This document shows positions 48,138 through 60,600 of a DNA stretch of 64,000 nucleotides, one piece after another. Source of the stretch: Marsupella aquatica (Eukaryota > Marchantiophyta). The number at the start of each line of letters is the position of its first letter. Within the stretch, counting starts at the first letter, position 1. The notes beneath the pieces are model-generated. The model was not told the origin of the DNA. It was given only the letters and a program-made list of their open reading frames with translations, and ran no database searches. The position numbers were made by a program, and so were the translations under genes. The stretch lies in contig OZ316898.1 of assembly GCA_973895155.1 (NCBI GenBank), positions 682,001 through 746,000 on the forward strand, in the 5' to 3' direction.

Positions 48138-51029
48138 TCACGACACCGGTGGTGGATCCTCAATGGACGCCCCCAACACTTCCTCCTTAGCCACTGCCGT
48201 TGGCCCGCCTACTGACAAATTACCTGCCCTTGACCGAGTCAACTCTCCATCGGCCTGACTGGGTCCACCTTCGGCTTCAGCCTCGACACCGGCCTCGGCA
48301 ATACCCACGGCTTCGGCCTCAGCCACTCCAACGGCTTCGGCTTCAGCCACTCCCACGGCTTCGGCCTCCCCTTCCCCTAGGGTAGTTGGATCCTTAGCCG
48401 TGACCCTGTCTGGGGTCGGTGCTGGGTCTACCTCCTTGATCACCACGGCCTGTGAAGTCGTATTACTCCTTGACCCTGAAGGTTTCCGCTTCTTCTTCGT
48501 TGGTGGCTCGGCAGCTGGTCCCTTCCCCTTCCCACTTACTTCCGGCACTGGTGCAGTTGACGCGGCTTGTCCTTCGGCAATTACCACCCCTGGTAACTGG
48601 TTTGTCCCAACGGGAGATGGACCTGCTGCAGCTAAGCATTTAAATAATGCGGCTTGTTTCTTCAGCCGCTCTGTTTGGTTGTCGGCCCGCCGCTGTAGGT
48701 TCTCCATCTTCCTCGTGATTTCCTCCAACTCCTCTTGGGTTTCATCCAGGTCCTTACGTGCCCCCTCCAGCTCGTTTTTGGCCTCCTCCTGCTCCCTGTG
48801 GGCTTCCTCCAATTCCTTCTTCAAGGTAGCCCTCTCCTCCTGGGTTGCTCTTAGCTCCTTGTCGAGCTCTGCAATGATGACAGACTCCATCTGGTTCATC
48901 TTGGCGTAAGTCTGTTCGAGCATCTCGTCCTTCTCCCTTAGGTCGGCCTTGAAGCTGGCCGTCAGGGACGCAAGCTCCTGCTGCAGCGCCATAATCCCTT
49001 GATAGGATTTCCCTAACTCGACCTCCTTCTGCTCAAGGGCTCCGCGGATTTTCTCGAGCTCCCCTTTCAACGCCCATTCCTTTCTTTGGGTCTCTGCCAT
49101 GGCCCGACTGTTGGCTGTTATGTGGGCCTCCTCTGTATTCTTCAGCTCTTGCTTCCACTTCTCCCTCTCTTTGATCGTGTCGACCAACTCTTCCTGCGTC
49201 TGAGTCAGTTTATCCTTGATATTCTGATTATCAGCCTGCGCGGTGTCCAACTGCCCCTGCATGATGTTCAGCTCATGTCGTTTAATCCGCAGTTCATCTT
49301 GGGCTTTCTTGGCCGCCCTTAGATCTTCAATCTTGGCTTCCATCCTCCTAAGCCGCCGAATGACCTCGTCCTTCTTGCTTCTCTCTAAAGCCACCGCTTC
49401 TTCTAATTGGTGCTTCTCCAACTGCTCCCTATGGAAAAAGGGTCCTATCTCCAACTCCTCTCCAAAGATGCCGAGCGCAAGTTCCCCACACATCTCACCA
49501 TACTCCATGGCTCTATTCTTAGCGTAGGTGGAGTAAGTAGAAGTGATCGGCATCGCCCATCGTGGCCTCTGCTCCCAAGCCGTCCTGCGGATCTCTTCAA
49601 TCGTGGCTAGAGGTTTGCTTCCTTTTTCGGCTAGCCGCCTGATGTCCTCCGGCCAATCTCCTCCTGGTAAATCCTTTTCCTTAGCCAGGGCGGCCTCTTC
49701 CTCCTACTTGATTCGCTCCTGAAATTCCTGCACCGTCTGTTTTATGCCGTCGAAGCTCGGGGGAGCAACATCTGGTGGGGGAGACTCAGGGCTACTCTGC
49801 TGGTTGGGGTCCCCTCGCACTACCCTTGGAAGTGTGGGGACAAACCGGCCACAGGTCCTTACTCCTGGAACGTGATGGTCCGACCCATAGCCGGAATTAT
49901 CATGGCTGCAGTCCTCCACTGCCTCCTCTACCTCTTGGACGTCCGGCTTCTCCCTCTCCTCTTCGTCGGTAGGAGCTTCAGGCAATTCTGCCTCAGATTC
50001 GGAGCTTGAGGTTCCCACGTACATTCGAACACCTGGCTTGGATTCCGGCCTGATTCTCTCCTTGTTTCCAGCAAAGGGGTTTTCTCTTGTGAGCAGGTGT
50101 AGGCCTACCTCTGTAGTAGTGTCCTGCATTGTTGCCGTTGCCGTTGTTGTTGCCGATGCCGATTTCTTTTCTTTCTCCAGTAGTTTCAGCAGACTCTGCA
50201 TGCCTGGTTGCTGCATCGGCAAGTCCTCCTTCCTGGGCCTAAACACCTGCTCGATCGTAGGACTAACAGGTGGTTGAGGCTTCTCAGCCAACGGCCTCGG
50301 CGTTGGAGCTTCCTCGGGTGCCCTTACCTGCAGGGGAAGTACCGGGGCAAAAGTCTGACCTCTGGCATACCGGCACAACAGCGGCATGTGATAGCCAAGC
50401 CGCGACACGCTCCCCATGCCGATTACCTGCTGCTCCTCCTTTAAGATCTTCTTCAATTGGTTGAGGAGGTACCCGTTGTAGTCCCGGCTTGGGTCTGGCC
50501 TTTCTGCCAGATAGACCTGTGCCTTGCCGATCTCTGCCCTCGGCAAGTTACAATGCATGGTCACCCGCAAGAAGTCGATCATCTCTCCTATGTGCGGGTT
50601 GGTGCAGGTGTTCCGGAAGAAGACATTCTTCGTTGATGGCCCGGGGAACGACCGGAACTCCTTGTCAGGCAAGGTCTTCCTGGTATCAACTTTGGTCTTA
50701 TTGCCTATCGGCAGGCCAAACACTTCGGCAATTACCTTGGGAGTAAGATAGAAATCCTTCCCATATATCCTCGTGCAATTGGTCTCGGGTTCCCATGACC
50801 CCACGAATTCTAATAGGTCTGACTCCGGTACCTCCGGCTTCAGCCATGGTAATCTTACAAAGGCCTCCAAGCCGGATCCGGCCATGAAGCCTTGGTACTT
50901 CTTGGTCTGCATGGCCGTAAAGCATGCATCCTCCTCCCATGCAAAATGTAGTTGCACCTCCACCGGTAGGGTTGCCGCCCAGCCCTTTCAGGTGTCATCC
51001 CTGGTTGGAATGGCCTTGATGGGATCGAC
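48138..51029 (-). pseudogene. ORF X, broken left copy
   Basis: This matches the intact ORF X at 57651-61310. It lacks the N-terminal part: homology ends at 51029, where it abuts integrase sequence in another frame. A CAG-to-TAG change near 49704 splits it into 50963-49704 and 49553-48138. Compared with the other copy it also carries one extra codon in the acidic region near 49940. It cannot make the full protein. Confidence 0.85.
48280..48370. repeat. 24-bp coding minisatellite in ORF X
   Basis: The plus strand shows units of the form GCCACTCC.ACGGCTTCGGC repeated about three and a half times. They encode AEAVGVAE-type repeats on the minus strand. The same array is present in the other ORF X copy at 57793-57883. 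Confidence 0.75.
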
Positions 51030-53760
51030 AATTTATCATCCCAATCGAGTTTGTTCTGAGCTACTGTCTTGTTCAATATCTTTCCTATGATTCCGTTTGC
51101 TCGTTCTGTCAACCGTTTGCCTTTGGATGGTAGGGAGTAGTAGGCCTATGTTTAACTAAATACTGCTCATTTAAACGACTAATTATATCATTCAAAAAAT
51201 GGGTTCCTCTGTCACTAACTAATTCTAGGGGTGCTCCATACCTGGTGAAGATCTGCTCATACATGAATCTAGCCGTAGTAATTGCATCATCCTTCGTTGT
51301 TGGTCTGGCCTCTACCCATTTAGTTGCATAATCCGTAGCCAGGATTATGTACTTGTTCCGTCGAGGGTGGGTCAGTGGTTTCAGAGGTCCAATGTAATCA
51401 ATACCCCACTTCTCGAATGGTGCCAGAGGTAGAATAGGGTGCAGTGGATGCCTGGTGGACGCCCTTGGTCCTCCCGCTCGTTGACAAGGATCGCATTGTT
51501 TGATAAACTGATAGACATCTTTGTGCAAGGTGGGCCACCAGTAACCGGCATTTAATATCTTCTTAGACGTGGTTACTGGGGCAAAATGTCCTCCGGCCTC
51601 CTCTCCATGCATGGCCCGTAGGACTCGTTTTACCTCTCTCTTTTCCAAACATCTTTGAATCATGCCGTTGATTCCATGCTTGTGCAGTATGCCTTTAATG
51701 CACTGATACTGTCTGACCTTCCACACAAAGACTGCGGCTTGCTCTCGGCTTAATCCTGACTGTAATCTGGAAGTGCTGAGAAATTGTAAAATCTCAGGGT
51801 ACCATGTACCAGCTATTTCCACAACGAATAGCTCCTCGTCGGGGAATCGATCATCGATGCAATCCGTGGCAGGTTTACCTGTGATCCTTGAAAAGAAGTC
51901 GGCATTGGCATGTAACTTTCCCGGCTTGATCCTCAGCTCATAGTCAAACTCCTGTAATAGCAAAATCCATCTTGCTACTCTGCCTGTAAGGTCCGGCTTA
52001 TTGACTAGGTACTTCAAACTTTCATGATCAGTATGAAAGATTACCTTGTACCCTAGTAAATAATGCCTAAACTTTTTACAAGAATAAATGACTCCTAATG
52101 CTTCTCTTTCCGTGGTAGAGTAGTTCCGTTCGGCATCGGCAAGCTGACGGCTTGCGAAGTATATGGGATGGTCCCTTCCTTTCTCATCCAACTGACTTAG
52201 TACTGAGCCAATACAGAAGCCCGAGACATCTACAAAAACATGAAAATCTTTGTTCCAGTCCGGTGCTATCATGACTGGGGCCTCTACTAACATCTGCTTC
52301 AATTCTACCACCGCTGTGACTCGTTCGGGTGTGGGTTCGAAGTCTGCTCCTGCCTTGAGCATATTGGTTAATGGTAAAGCCAGCTTGGAAAAATCCTTGA
52401 TGAACCGGCGATAGTAACCAATGCATCCCAAGAAGGATCTTACATCCTTTATGTTCTTAGGTTGCATGATATCTAGCCATACTGCTAGCTTACCTTTGTC
52501 AATCTCAATGCCCTTCCTTGATACCTTGTGGCCTAGTAGCACCCCCTCGGTTACTGCAAAAAAACATTTATCTGGGTGTAACTTGAGACCCACCTCTCTA
52601 CATCTCATGAAGGTTTTCCTGAGGTATTTAGCATGTTTCGATGCCTTCCCGAATACTGCAAAGTCATCAATGAAGATTTCCATGAACTTTCTCAAGTAAT
52701 CATGAAAAATGTTCACCATTAATCGTTGGAACATAGCTGGTGCGTTGCAGAGTCCAAACGGCATACGATTGAAGACATAGATCCCCCATTCCGTGATGAA
52801 GGCCGTCTTGATTTGGTCTTCCTGCCGAATCCTGATTTGGTTATAACCAGAGTATCCATCCATGAATGAATATAGTTCATGACTGGCTACCATGTCTAGT
52901 ACCATATCAGTAAACGGTAAAGGAAAATGGTCTTTTAATGTTGCTTCATTCAGCTTCCTGTAATCCTGACAAACCCGGATCTTGGGTTTACCATCGGGTC
53001 CAGCTTTCTTGGGAACTATCACAATTGGAGACACCCAGTCTGAATGCAGGACTGGAGTGATGAATCCAGCTTCCACTAGTTTGTCGATTTCTGTTTTGAC
53101 CAGCAGGGAATACTTCGGGTTCATCCTTCGAATTGGTTGTCGAAATGATTTGGCTCCTAACATGAAATCAATTCGATGTTCCCCTAGTGTTGGATCTACT
53201 CCCTTTAGATCTTGGTGACTCCATGCAAACACATCCTGAAATTCAATCAATAAGTCACTGATCTCTTTCTCGAGCTCAGGTGCTAGGTTTCTCCCTAAGT
53301 TCAGTTCTCTTCCCTCTCCTAAGTCGAGCTTCCGATATTGCCGTGCTTGGATCATATTAATCTGCTTCTTCAAATTCGGGTCCAGTTCGGCTTCCAGTCT
53401 CTCTAATCTCATACCTCCATAAACTGGGATCTCGGCTGGACTAGCCGAGTCGGTCCCTTCCTTGGTGTCCATAGATTGTCCCCTTACCGGTCTATTCGGT
53501 TTTGAATTAGTGGTCGGCTCCCCTTCCTGCCTTGGCTCTAGATCGTGTCTGTCCATCTCATCCACTTCTTGCTCCTGAGAGTTAGGCCGCTGTGCTCTCT
53601 CGGCTTCTAATAGGGCCTCAATTTGTTCTGCCCTCGTAATCGGCTTGTATGCCGATCCCTTGGTATTTAATTCCTTGCCGATGATCGATGGCGTTGTGGA
53701 CCCCGTCGGCTCTGCCACAACGCCTGCAGAAAATCCACTGTCCCTGCTACTGCTCCCCAC
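51030..53760 (-). CDS. Ty3/gypsy pol: reverse transcriptase, RNase H, integrase (broken 3' end)
   Basis: The open frame 53760-51109 (883 aa) follows gag-protease with a 94-bp overlap in another frame, so frameshifted or separate translation is expected. Reverse transcriptase occupies about residues 190-440, with the catalytic motif FIDDF near 360. RNase H has FVDVSG (about 507), TEREAL and HTDHES. Integrase has a His/Cys zinc finger ending CDPCQRAG (about 755) and the first two catalytic acids in GIDYIGP and SDRGTHF. The frame ends at a stop just after YHPKANG through a one-base frameshift. The region with the third catalytic Glu continues out of frame to about 51030, where the sequence jumps into ORF X. 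Integrase is therefore defective. Confidence 0.93.
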
Positions 53761-56660
53761 TTAGCCGTTTCATCCAATTGGTCTACATCCTTTACTTCCT
53801 CCGGAATTGCAGCTAAAAAGGTGGATTCTATTGTAAAGCAGTCCTCGACCTCTTCGTCTTCTTCTTCCAAGTCACCTTCCATTGGTTCTTGCCATAATCC
53901 GCTGGGGGGTACCTCTGGTCCAAAGACACCTTCTTCGGTTAGGTTAGTGAGGCATTCTAACCAACGTACTTCATCGGCTGACTCCAGTCCACTGTCGTAC
54001 CCATCTACTTCCCTTATGCTTTTCCTACGGTCATCCTTAGTGTCCCAGGATACCGTGATAGAGGGGGTCCCGAAAGTGAACTGCTTTTTACCCCAATCTT
54101 CTATTACCTCGGCTAGGTATAGCCATGGCCTACCAATCAATAGCCGGAATGACGTAGGATTTACCGGCTTCATTACTACATAGTTAATGCTAAAGAAGAT
54201 ACCTCCTATCTCTGTCTTGATGCCGGTTAACACTCCCGTCGGAATGACCTGATATCCATTGGCCATGTTCAACACTCTTCCAGTCATCTCCGGTGTTAGA
54301 CCCCACCCTTTTGTTGTTGAATCAATCATAATACATACCCCTGATCCTCCATCGATGGGTACCCGTAGTAATAATTCTCCTTGAATCATTAATGGTAATG
54401 CTGGGGCTCCTTGATCTTCTTCTATCATTAGTACGTCGGATCTGGTTGCTACCTTGGGTAATCTTGGCTTGCCGAGAATAGCCTTCCTTAATTGCTTCCG
54501 GAAGTACGGGCTATTTTTCAATAGTTGACCTACTGTTGCCGAGACTCTAGATTCTAGTACATCTTTAGCCAGGTCATAGGGAATAATCGGCTTCTCTTCT
54601 GGTGGTGTTTCCGTCTTGGATTCGGCCAGTTTTGCCACGCTAGTCTCCACAACTGTTGGGTCTTCCGAAGCAAACAATGCTTTTGCTCGTTTTACATCCT
54701 TGGCAATGGCTTCGGTATTCTCCAGGGTTTCTAATTCTCTTAGTTGTTCCTTAACACTAGCCGTAACAGAGGGGTAGAACAACTTAGGATGATCTCGATT
54801 GAAGTCGCTATCTTGTGAAGGATTGGTTTCACTGGTGGGCTCATGGCTTACCTGTATTGCCGGAGCCCTCCCTTCTCCTTCTGTTGATGTTGACGAAGAG
54901 TCGATCCTTTCCTCCGTAACCTTCCCTTTATTTTTGGCCAGCCCATCCCACCTTTCCTTCCTTCTGGTAGATCGAGTAGAGACCCGGTAGCAATCATGAT
55001 CTAAATCCTCCTCTGAGAAGGTTGATAGGGCTTCGGCCTCATCATCAGATGGTACGAACTCTGCCTCGGCATCCTCTTGCCATCCTAGTTCGATGTGGTT
55101 GATTTGAACTCCTCCGGGGGTAGTACCTGGCGGTAAGATCTTGATCGGCAAAAGCTTATGATTTGCGGCCAGGCCTGCCAACCAAGTAGGACATTGCCCT
55201 AGCATATGACCTTCCTGTCGGCATCCCATACATAGCTGAGCTGGTTGTCCATCACCCTGTTTGCGTGCATTCGGGCATTCTCTAGCAAAATGGCCAGGTT
55301 GACCACAATTATAGCACGCCGCAAATCTTTGCACATTCGGCCTAGGAGGTACTGACGGGTTCTGAATAATCCGAGGATACATCTCTCCTGGATTGTTCCT
55401 TAACCCTGACCACAGAGATGCAGGTCTGTTGGATAGGTCTCGTGCTCCAGTCTCACTGATGCCGAAAACACTATCAACGGCATCTCCCAAAAAGTACTCT
55501 ACTTCTCCCTGACATGGTCTGATCTCGGCCACATGCCGAACATGATTAGTATTAAGCTTAGGACACGCATCTTTATGGTGTCCGGTTTTATAACATAAGG
55601 CACACCATACAGAGCTATCCTCCTGTACTACCTTCTTCTTTGGTTTTACCTCTGCAATGATAGCCTTAAGTTGCTCGGTAAGGGCTACGATGTTATCTGG
55701 TGGCTTAGCCTCCATCTTGACTTTCGTCTTCCCTCTCCTTCTGCCCTTCCTTTTCCTAGTTTTTTCTTCTTCAGAACTAGAAGATGACTCACTCTTGCTA
55801 CTTCCACTATCCGAGCTTGACTTATCACTTCTAGACTTCTTGGAATGTTTCTTCTTCTTATCTTTTTTCTTATGGGGTGATCCCTCCTCTGATGAGGAAC
55901 TCTCAGACTTAAGCTGTTTCTTCCGGCTTGTGATATCTGCATTAATGTATAATTGAATATCCTTAATTGCTTCGGCTAAAGTCTCCGGGTTCTCCTTCCT
56001 AATTGCAAAACTCATCTTCTGTGGCAAAGCATTCACCAACCATTGAAGTTGCATACCTTCAGATGCATTGGTCTTTGTACGTCTTACCAGTTTCTGAAAG
56101 CGTTGCAAGAACTTCCTGAAGGATTTGTTCTCCTTGAACCGAAGTTGTCCCAACTTTAGCACTGCTAGTTCTGAAGTTCCAATGGGTCGAAACTCCTTAA
56201 CAAAGAGTGTTTTGAAGATATCCCAGATGGCTTGATCTTCCACATCTAATGCTCTGTACCAAGGCCTAGCCTCACCCTTGAACAGGCCGGGAAGAATCTG
56301 CATCTTGATGGCCGATTCTCCATTTGCTGCAGCGGTTCCCTCGAAATCATCCAACCATTCGTCCGGATCCTCATCTCCTCTCCCATGAAATGCCTTGTAA
56401 TGTATGCGCGACCGCTGGCTCAATCTGGTCCCTGGCCTCTCGTCTGGCCGTGCCTCTGGTTCCCCCATGTCGGTTGGAGACTCACTTCTCCTTACCGACT
56501 CTTCTTCTGGTATGTCTTCTTCGACGCCACTCCCAGTTTTGGAGCTACCAGCTCTTTCTGCCCCTCTCAGTCGTTGTGTATCATGCCACCCGGCGAGCTG
56601 CTGCAGTCGAGCTCTCTCCCGTTGAATCACTCTTTCTTCCCTCGGCGTAAGGTCAGTCAT
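53667..56660 (-). CDS. Ty3/gypsy gag-protease polyprotein
   Basis: This 997-aa ORF has a retrotransposon gag domain at about residues 85-245 (PDEWLDDFEG, ARPWYRAL, FRKFLQRFQKLVRR). A Ser/Lys-rich stretch follows, then three zinc knuckles: CALCYKTGHHKDAC (about 352), CYNCGQPGHFAREC (about 450) and CMGCRQEGHMLGQC (about 478). A retropepsin-like protease carries the active-site motif DGGSG near 768. It assembles the particle and processes the polyprotein. It is intact and lies about 70 bases inside the middle LTR. Three knuckles, with the first set apart from the other two, is more than the usual one or two. Confidence 0.93.
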   Translation of the reverse strand: MTDLTPREERVIQRERARLQQLAGWHDTQRLRGAERAGSSKTGSGVEEDIPEEESVRRSESPTDMGEPEARPDERPGTRLSQRSRIHYKAFHGRGDEDPDEWLDDFEGTAAANGESAIKMQILPGLFKGEARPWYRALDVEDQAIWDIFKTLFVKEFRPIGTSELAVLKLGQLRFKENKSFRKFLQRFQKLVRRTKTNASEGMQLQWLVNALPQKMSFAIRKENPETLAEAIKDIQLYINADITSRKKQLKSESSSSEEGSPHKKKDKKKKHSKKSRSDKSSSDSGSSKSESSSSSEEEKTRKRKGRRRGKTKVKMEAKPPDNIVALTEQLKAIIAEVKPKKKVVQEDSSVWCALCYKTGHHKDACPKLNTNHVRHVAEIRPCQGEVEYFLGDAVDSVFGISETGARDLSNRPASLWSGLRNNPGEMYPRIIQNPSVPPRPNVQRFAACYNCGQPGHFARECPNARKQGDGQPAQLCMGCRQEGHMLGQCPTWLAGLAANHKLLPIKILPPGTTPGGVQINHIELGWQEDAEAEFVPSDDEAEALSTFSEEDLDHDCYRVSTRSTRRKERWDGLAKNKGKVTEERIDSSSTSTEGEGRAPAIQVSHEPTSETNPSQDSDFNRDHPKLFYPSVTASVKEQLRELETLENTEAIAKDVKRAKALFASEDPTVVETSVAKLAESKTETPPEEKPIIPYDLAKDVLESRVSATVGQLLKNSPYFRKQLRKAILGKPRLPKVATRSDVLMIEEDQGAPALPLMIQGELLLRVPIDGGSGVCIMIDSTTKGWGLTPEMTGRVLNMANGYQVIPTGVLTGIKTEIGGIFFSINYVVMKPVNPTSFRLLIGRPWLYLAEVIEDWGKKQFTFGTPSITVSWDTKDDRRKSIREVDGYDSGLESADEVRWLECLTNLTEEGVFGPEVPPSGLWQEPMEGDLEEEDEEVEDCFTIESTFLAAIPEEVKDVDQLDETAKWGAVAGTVDFLQALWQSRRGPQRHRSSARN

Positions 56661-56704
56661 TACCTACGCTTCCGTTCTAACTTCATATCTCACGGCTTAA
56701 GAAA

Positions 56705-56729
56705 TGCCCCCTCCATCTAGCGCCAAAAA
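56705..56729 (-). other. candidate primer-binding site
   Basis: Read on the minus strand, the LTR end CACCACA is followed by TTTTTGGCGCTAGATGGAGG. TGGCGC a few bases after the LTR has the expected position and starts with TGG, complementary to a tRNA CCA end. I cannot name the tRNA. Confidence 0.55.
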
Positions 56730-57597
56730 TGTGGTGCGTCCCATGGCTCCCTAAACCCAAGAAACCCCCTAGCTCAAGCCGATTCCCGCAGGTTTCGTGC
56801 TTGGCGAGGCCGTTTCCGCGGCTTAGCGGCATGGGACGCTGCTAACCTTCTACTACTACTATTAACATTTTACACACATATACTGGACAGATCCTTCATC
56901 GGGTCATGAGATACGTAGCCGGCCTAATATAGGCCTTCCCCTGTCTTCCCCTGTCTTCCCCTCCGTCTTGTTAGGTATGTTTGGATTCCGCCGCCGGAAT
57001 GATCCCCAATAGGCTTGGTTAAGCCGCTAAGACCTCTCTCAGCTCGACACATCCAACTCTCACTCCCCTGCTTACTTTCCTTCCTTCTGTTGATGTGGGC
57101 ACTCTTCACACAAGTTAATGCGACACACAAATAGCAAAATGACTCATTCTGACTGAGTCATACCATGCACTTGCCATACAAACAGTACATCTCATACACA
57201 AGTTCTGCGAACTAAGCCGTGAGGCCAACTCTATTCAGCTCTTAGGCATGAGGAAACATGAATATACACAAGGGTCACTGTATGACTAACCGAGAGCTTC
57301 TCGTACTACTTGATCCCAGCCCGGCTGGTGCAAACTAAAAACTTGCTAAAGAAGAGGCCCTGAGCTCCCCGCTGCCCAGGTACTTATCCTGGTAGTGGAT
57401 CTGCCATTCTTTGCATCGTAAGCCTAATCTACCTGACAGTAATCTACTTGCCCGAATCTACCTATGTACAGCAAGGCAGGAGCACAAGTGTTGCTCCTAC
57501 CAGTGGAACCGCAATCCCACTAAGCTAAGTGTCAGGGCCGCTCCTGGTTCTGATCCTAATCCTAAACGTGGAGATCCGCGCCCGCCCTGCCCACTCA
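56730..57597 (-). mobile_element. Ty3/gypsy LTR shared by two element copies (middle)
   Basis: This 868-bp repeat is the 5' LTR of the gag-pol unit to its left and, at the same time, the 3' LTR of the truncated copy to its right, because ORF X (57651-61310) runs directly up to it. It is 9513 bp from the terminal copy. Confidence 0.75.
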
Positions 57598-57650
57598 CGC
57601 CTCCTCCCTCCACGTCCGCCCTCCCTAAAAGGAACGGCGCCCTTGCACCG

Positions 57651-60600
57651 TCACGACACCGGTGGTGGATCCTCAATGGACGCCCCCAACACTTCCTCCT
57701 CAGCCACTGCCGTTGGCCCGCCTACTGACAGATTACCTGCCCTTGACCGAGTCAACTCTCCATCGGCCTGACTGGGTCCACCTTCGGCTTCAGCCTCGAC
57801 ACCGGCCTCGGCAATACCCACGGCTTCGGCCTCAGCCACTCCAACGGCTTCGGCTTCAGCCACTCCCACGGCTTCGGCCTCCCCTTCCCCTAGGGTAGTT
57901 GGATCCTTAGCCGTGACCCTGTCTGGGGTCGGTGCTGGGTCTACCTCCTTGATCACCACGGCCTGTGAAGTCGTATTACTCCTTGACCCTGAAGGTTTCC
58001 GCTTCTTCTTCGTTGGTGGCTCGGCAGCTGGTCCCTTCCCCTTCCCACTTACTTCCGGCACTGGTGCAGTTGACGCGGCTTGTCCTTCGGCAATTACCAC
58101 CCCTGGTAACTGGTTTGTCCCAACGGGAGATGGACCTGCTGCAGCTAAGCATTTAAATAATGCGGCTTGTTTCTTCAGCCGCTCTGTTTGGTTGTCGGCC
58201 CGCCGCTGTAGGTTCTCCATCTTCCTCGTGATTTCCTCCAACTCCTCTTGGGTTTCATCCAGGTCCTTACGTGCCCCCTCCAGCTCGTTTTTGGCCTCCT
58301 CCTGCTCCCTGTGGGCTTCCTCCAATTCCTTCTTCAAGGTAGCCCTCTCCTCCTGGGTTGCTCTTAGCTCCTTGTCGAGCTCTGCAATGATGACAGACTC
58401 CATCTGGTTCATCTTGGCGTAAGTCTGTTCGAGCATCTCGTCCTTCTCCCTTAGGTCGGCCTTGAAGCTGGCCGTCAGGGACGCAAGCTCCTGCTGCAGC
58501 GCCATAATCCCTTGATAGGATTTCCCTAACTCGACCTCCTTCTGCTCAAGGGCTCCGCGGATTTTCTCGAGCTCCCCTTTCAACGCCCATTCCTTTCTTT
58601 GGGTCTCCGCCATGGCCCGACTGTTGGCTGTTATGTGGGCCTCCTCTGTATTCTTCAGCTCTTGCTTCCACTTCTCCCTCTCTTTGATCGTGTCGGCCAA
58701 CTCTTCCTGCGTCTGAGTCAGTTTATCCTTGATATTCTGATTATCAGCCTGCGCGGTGTCCAACTGCCCCTGCATGATGTTCAGCTCATGTCGTTTAATC
58801 CGCAATTCATCTTGGGCTTTCTTGGCCGCCCTTATATCTTCAATCTCGGCTTCCATCCTCCTAAGCCGCCAAATGACCTCGTCCTTCTTGCTTCTCTCTA
58901 AAGCCACCGCTTCTTCTAATTGGTGCTTCTCCAACTGCTCCCTATGGAAAAAGGGTCCTATCTCCAACTCCTCTCCAAAGATGCCGAGCGCAAGTTCCCC
59001 ACACATCTCACCATACTCCATGGCTCTATTCTTAGCGTAGGTGGAGTAAGTAGAAGTGATCGGCATCGCCCATCGTGGCCTCTGCTCCCAAGCCGTCCTG
59101 CGGATCTCTTCAATCGTGGCTAGAGGTTTGCTTCCTTTTTCGGCTAGCCGCCTGATGTCCTCCGGCCAATCTCCTCCTGGTAAATCCTTTTCCTTAGCCA
59201 GGGCGGCCTCTTCCTCCTGCTTGATTCGCTCCTGAAATTCCTGCACCGTCTGTTTTATGCCGTCGAAGCTCGGGGGAGCAACATCTGGTGGGGGAGACTC
59301 AGGGCTACTCTGCTGGTTGGGGTCCCCTCGCACTACCCTTGGAAGTGTGGGGACAAACCGGCCACAGGTCCTTACTCCTGGAACGTGATGGTCCGACCCA
59401 TAGCCGGAATTATCATGGCTGCAGTCCTCCACTGCCTCCTCTACCTCTTGGTCCGGCTTCTCCCTCTCCTCTTCGTCGGTAGGAGCTTCAGGCAATTCTG
59501 CCTCAGATTCGGAGCTTGAGGTTCCCACGTACATTCGAACACCTGGCTTGGATTCCGGCCTGATTCTCTCCTTGTTTCCAGCAAAGGGGTTTTCTCTTGT
59601 GAGCAGGTGTAGGCCTACCTCTGTAGTAGTGTCCTGCATTGTTGCCGTTGCCGTTGTTGTTGCCGATGCCGATTTCTTTTCTTTCTCCAGTAGTTTCAGC
59701 AGACTCTGCATGCCTGGTTGCTGCATCGGCAAGTCCTCCTTCCTGGGCCTAAACACCTGCTCGATCGTAGGACTAACAGGTGGTTGAGGCTTCTCAGCCA
59801 ACGGCCTCGGCGTTAGAGCTTCCTCGGGTGCCCTTACCTGCAGGGGAAGTACCGGGGCAAAAGTCTGACCTCTGGCATACCGGCACAACAGCGGCATGTG
59901 ATAGCCAAGCCGCGACACGCTCCCCATGCCGATTACCTGCTGCTCCTCCTTTAAGATCTTCTTCAATTGGTTGAGGAGGTACCCGTTGTAGTCCCGGCTT
60001 GGGTCTGGCCTTTCTGCCAGATAGACCTGTGCCTTGCCGATCTCTGCCCTCGGCAAGTTACAATGCATGGTCACCCGCAAGAAGTCGATCATCTCTCCTA
60101 TGTGCGGGTTGGTGCAGGTGTTCCGGAAGAAGACATTCTTCGTTGATGGCCCGGGGAACGACCGGAACTCCTTGTCAGGCAAGGTCTTCCTGGTATCAAC
60201 TTTGGTCTTATTGCCTATCGGCAGGCCAAACACTTCGGCAATTACCTTGGGAGTAAGATAGAAATCCTTCCCATATATCCTCGTGCAATTGGTCTCGGGT
60301 TCCCATGACCCCACGAATTCTAATAGGTCTGACTCCGGTACCTCCGGCTTCAGCCATGGTAATCTTACAAAGGCCTCCAAGCCGGATCCGGCCATGAAGC
60401 CTTGGTACTTCTTGGTCTGCATGGCCGTAAAGCATGCATCCTCCTCCCGTGCAAAATGTAGTTGCACCTCCACCGGTAGGGTTGCCGCCCAGCCCTTCCA
60501 GGTGTCATCCCTGGTTGGAATGGCCTTGATGGGATCGACCTCCTCCTCTTTGGCTTCTCCTTGCTTCCTGCTCTGCTGCTCGGCTGGCTTCTTTGGTGCC

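Noticed and set aside
47411-48215. ORFs inside the gypsy LTR (68 and 105 codons, present in both LTRs)
   Set aside because: They are duplicated only because the LTR is duplicated and show no coding character.
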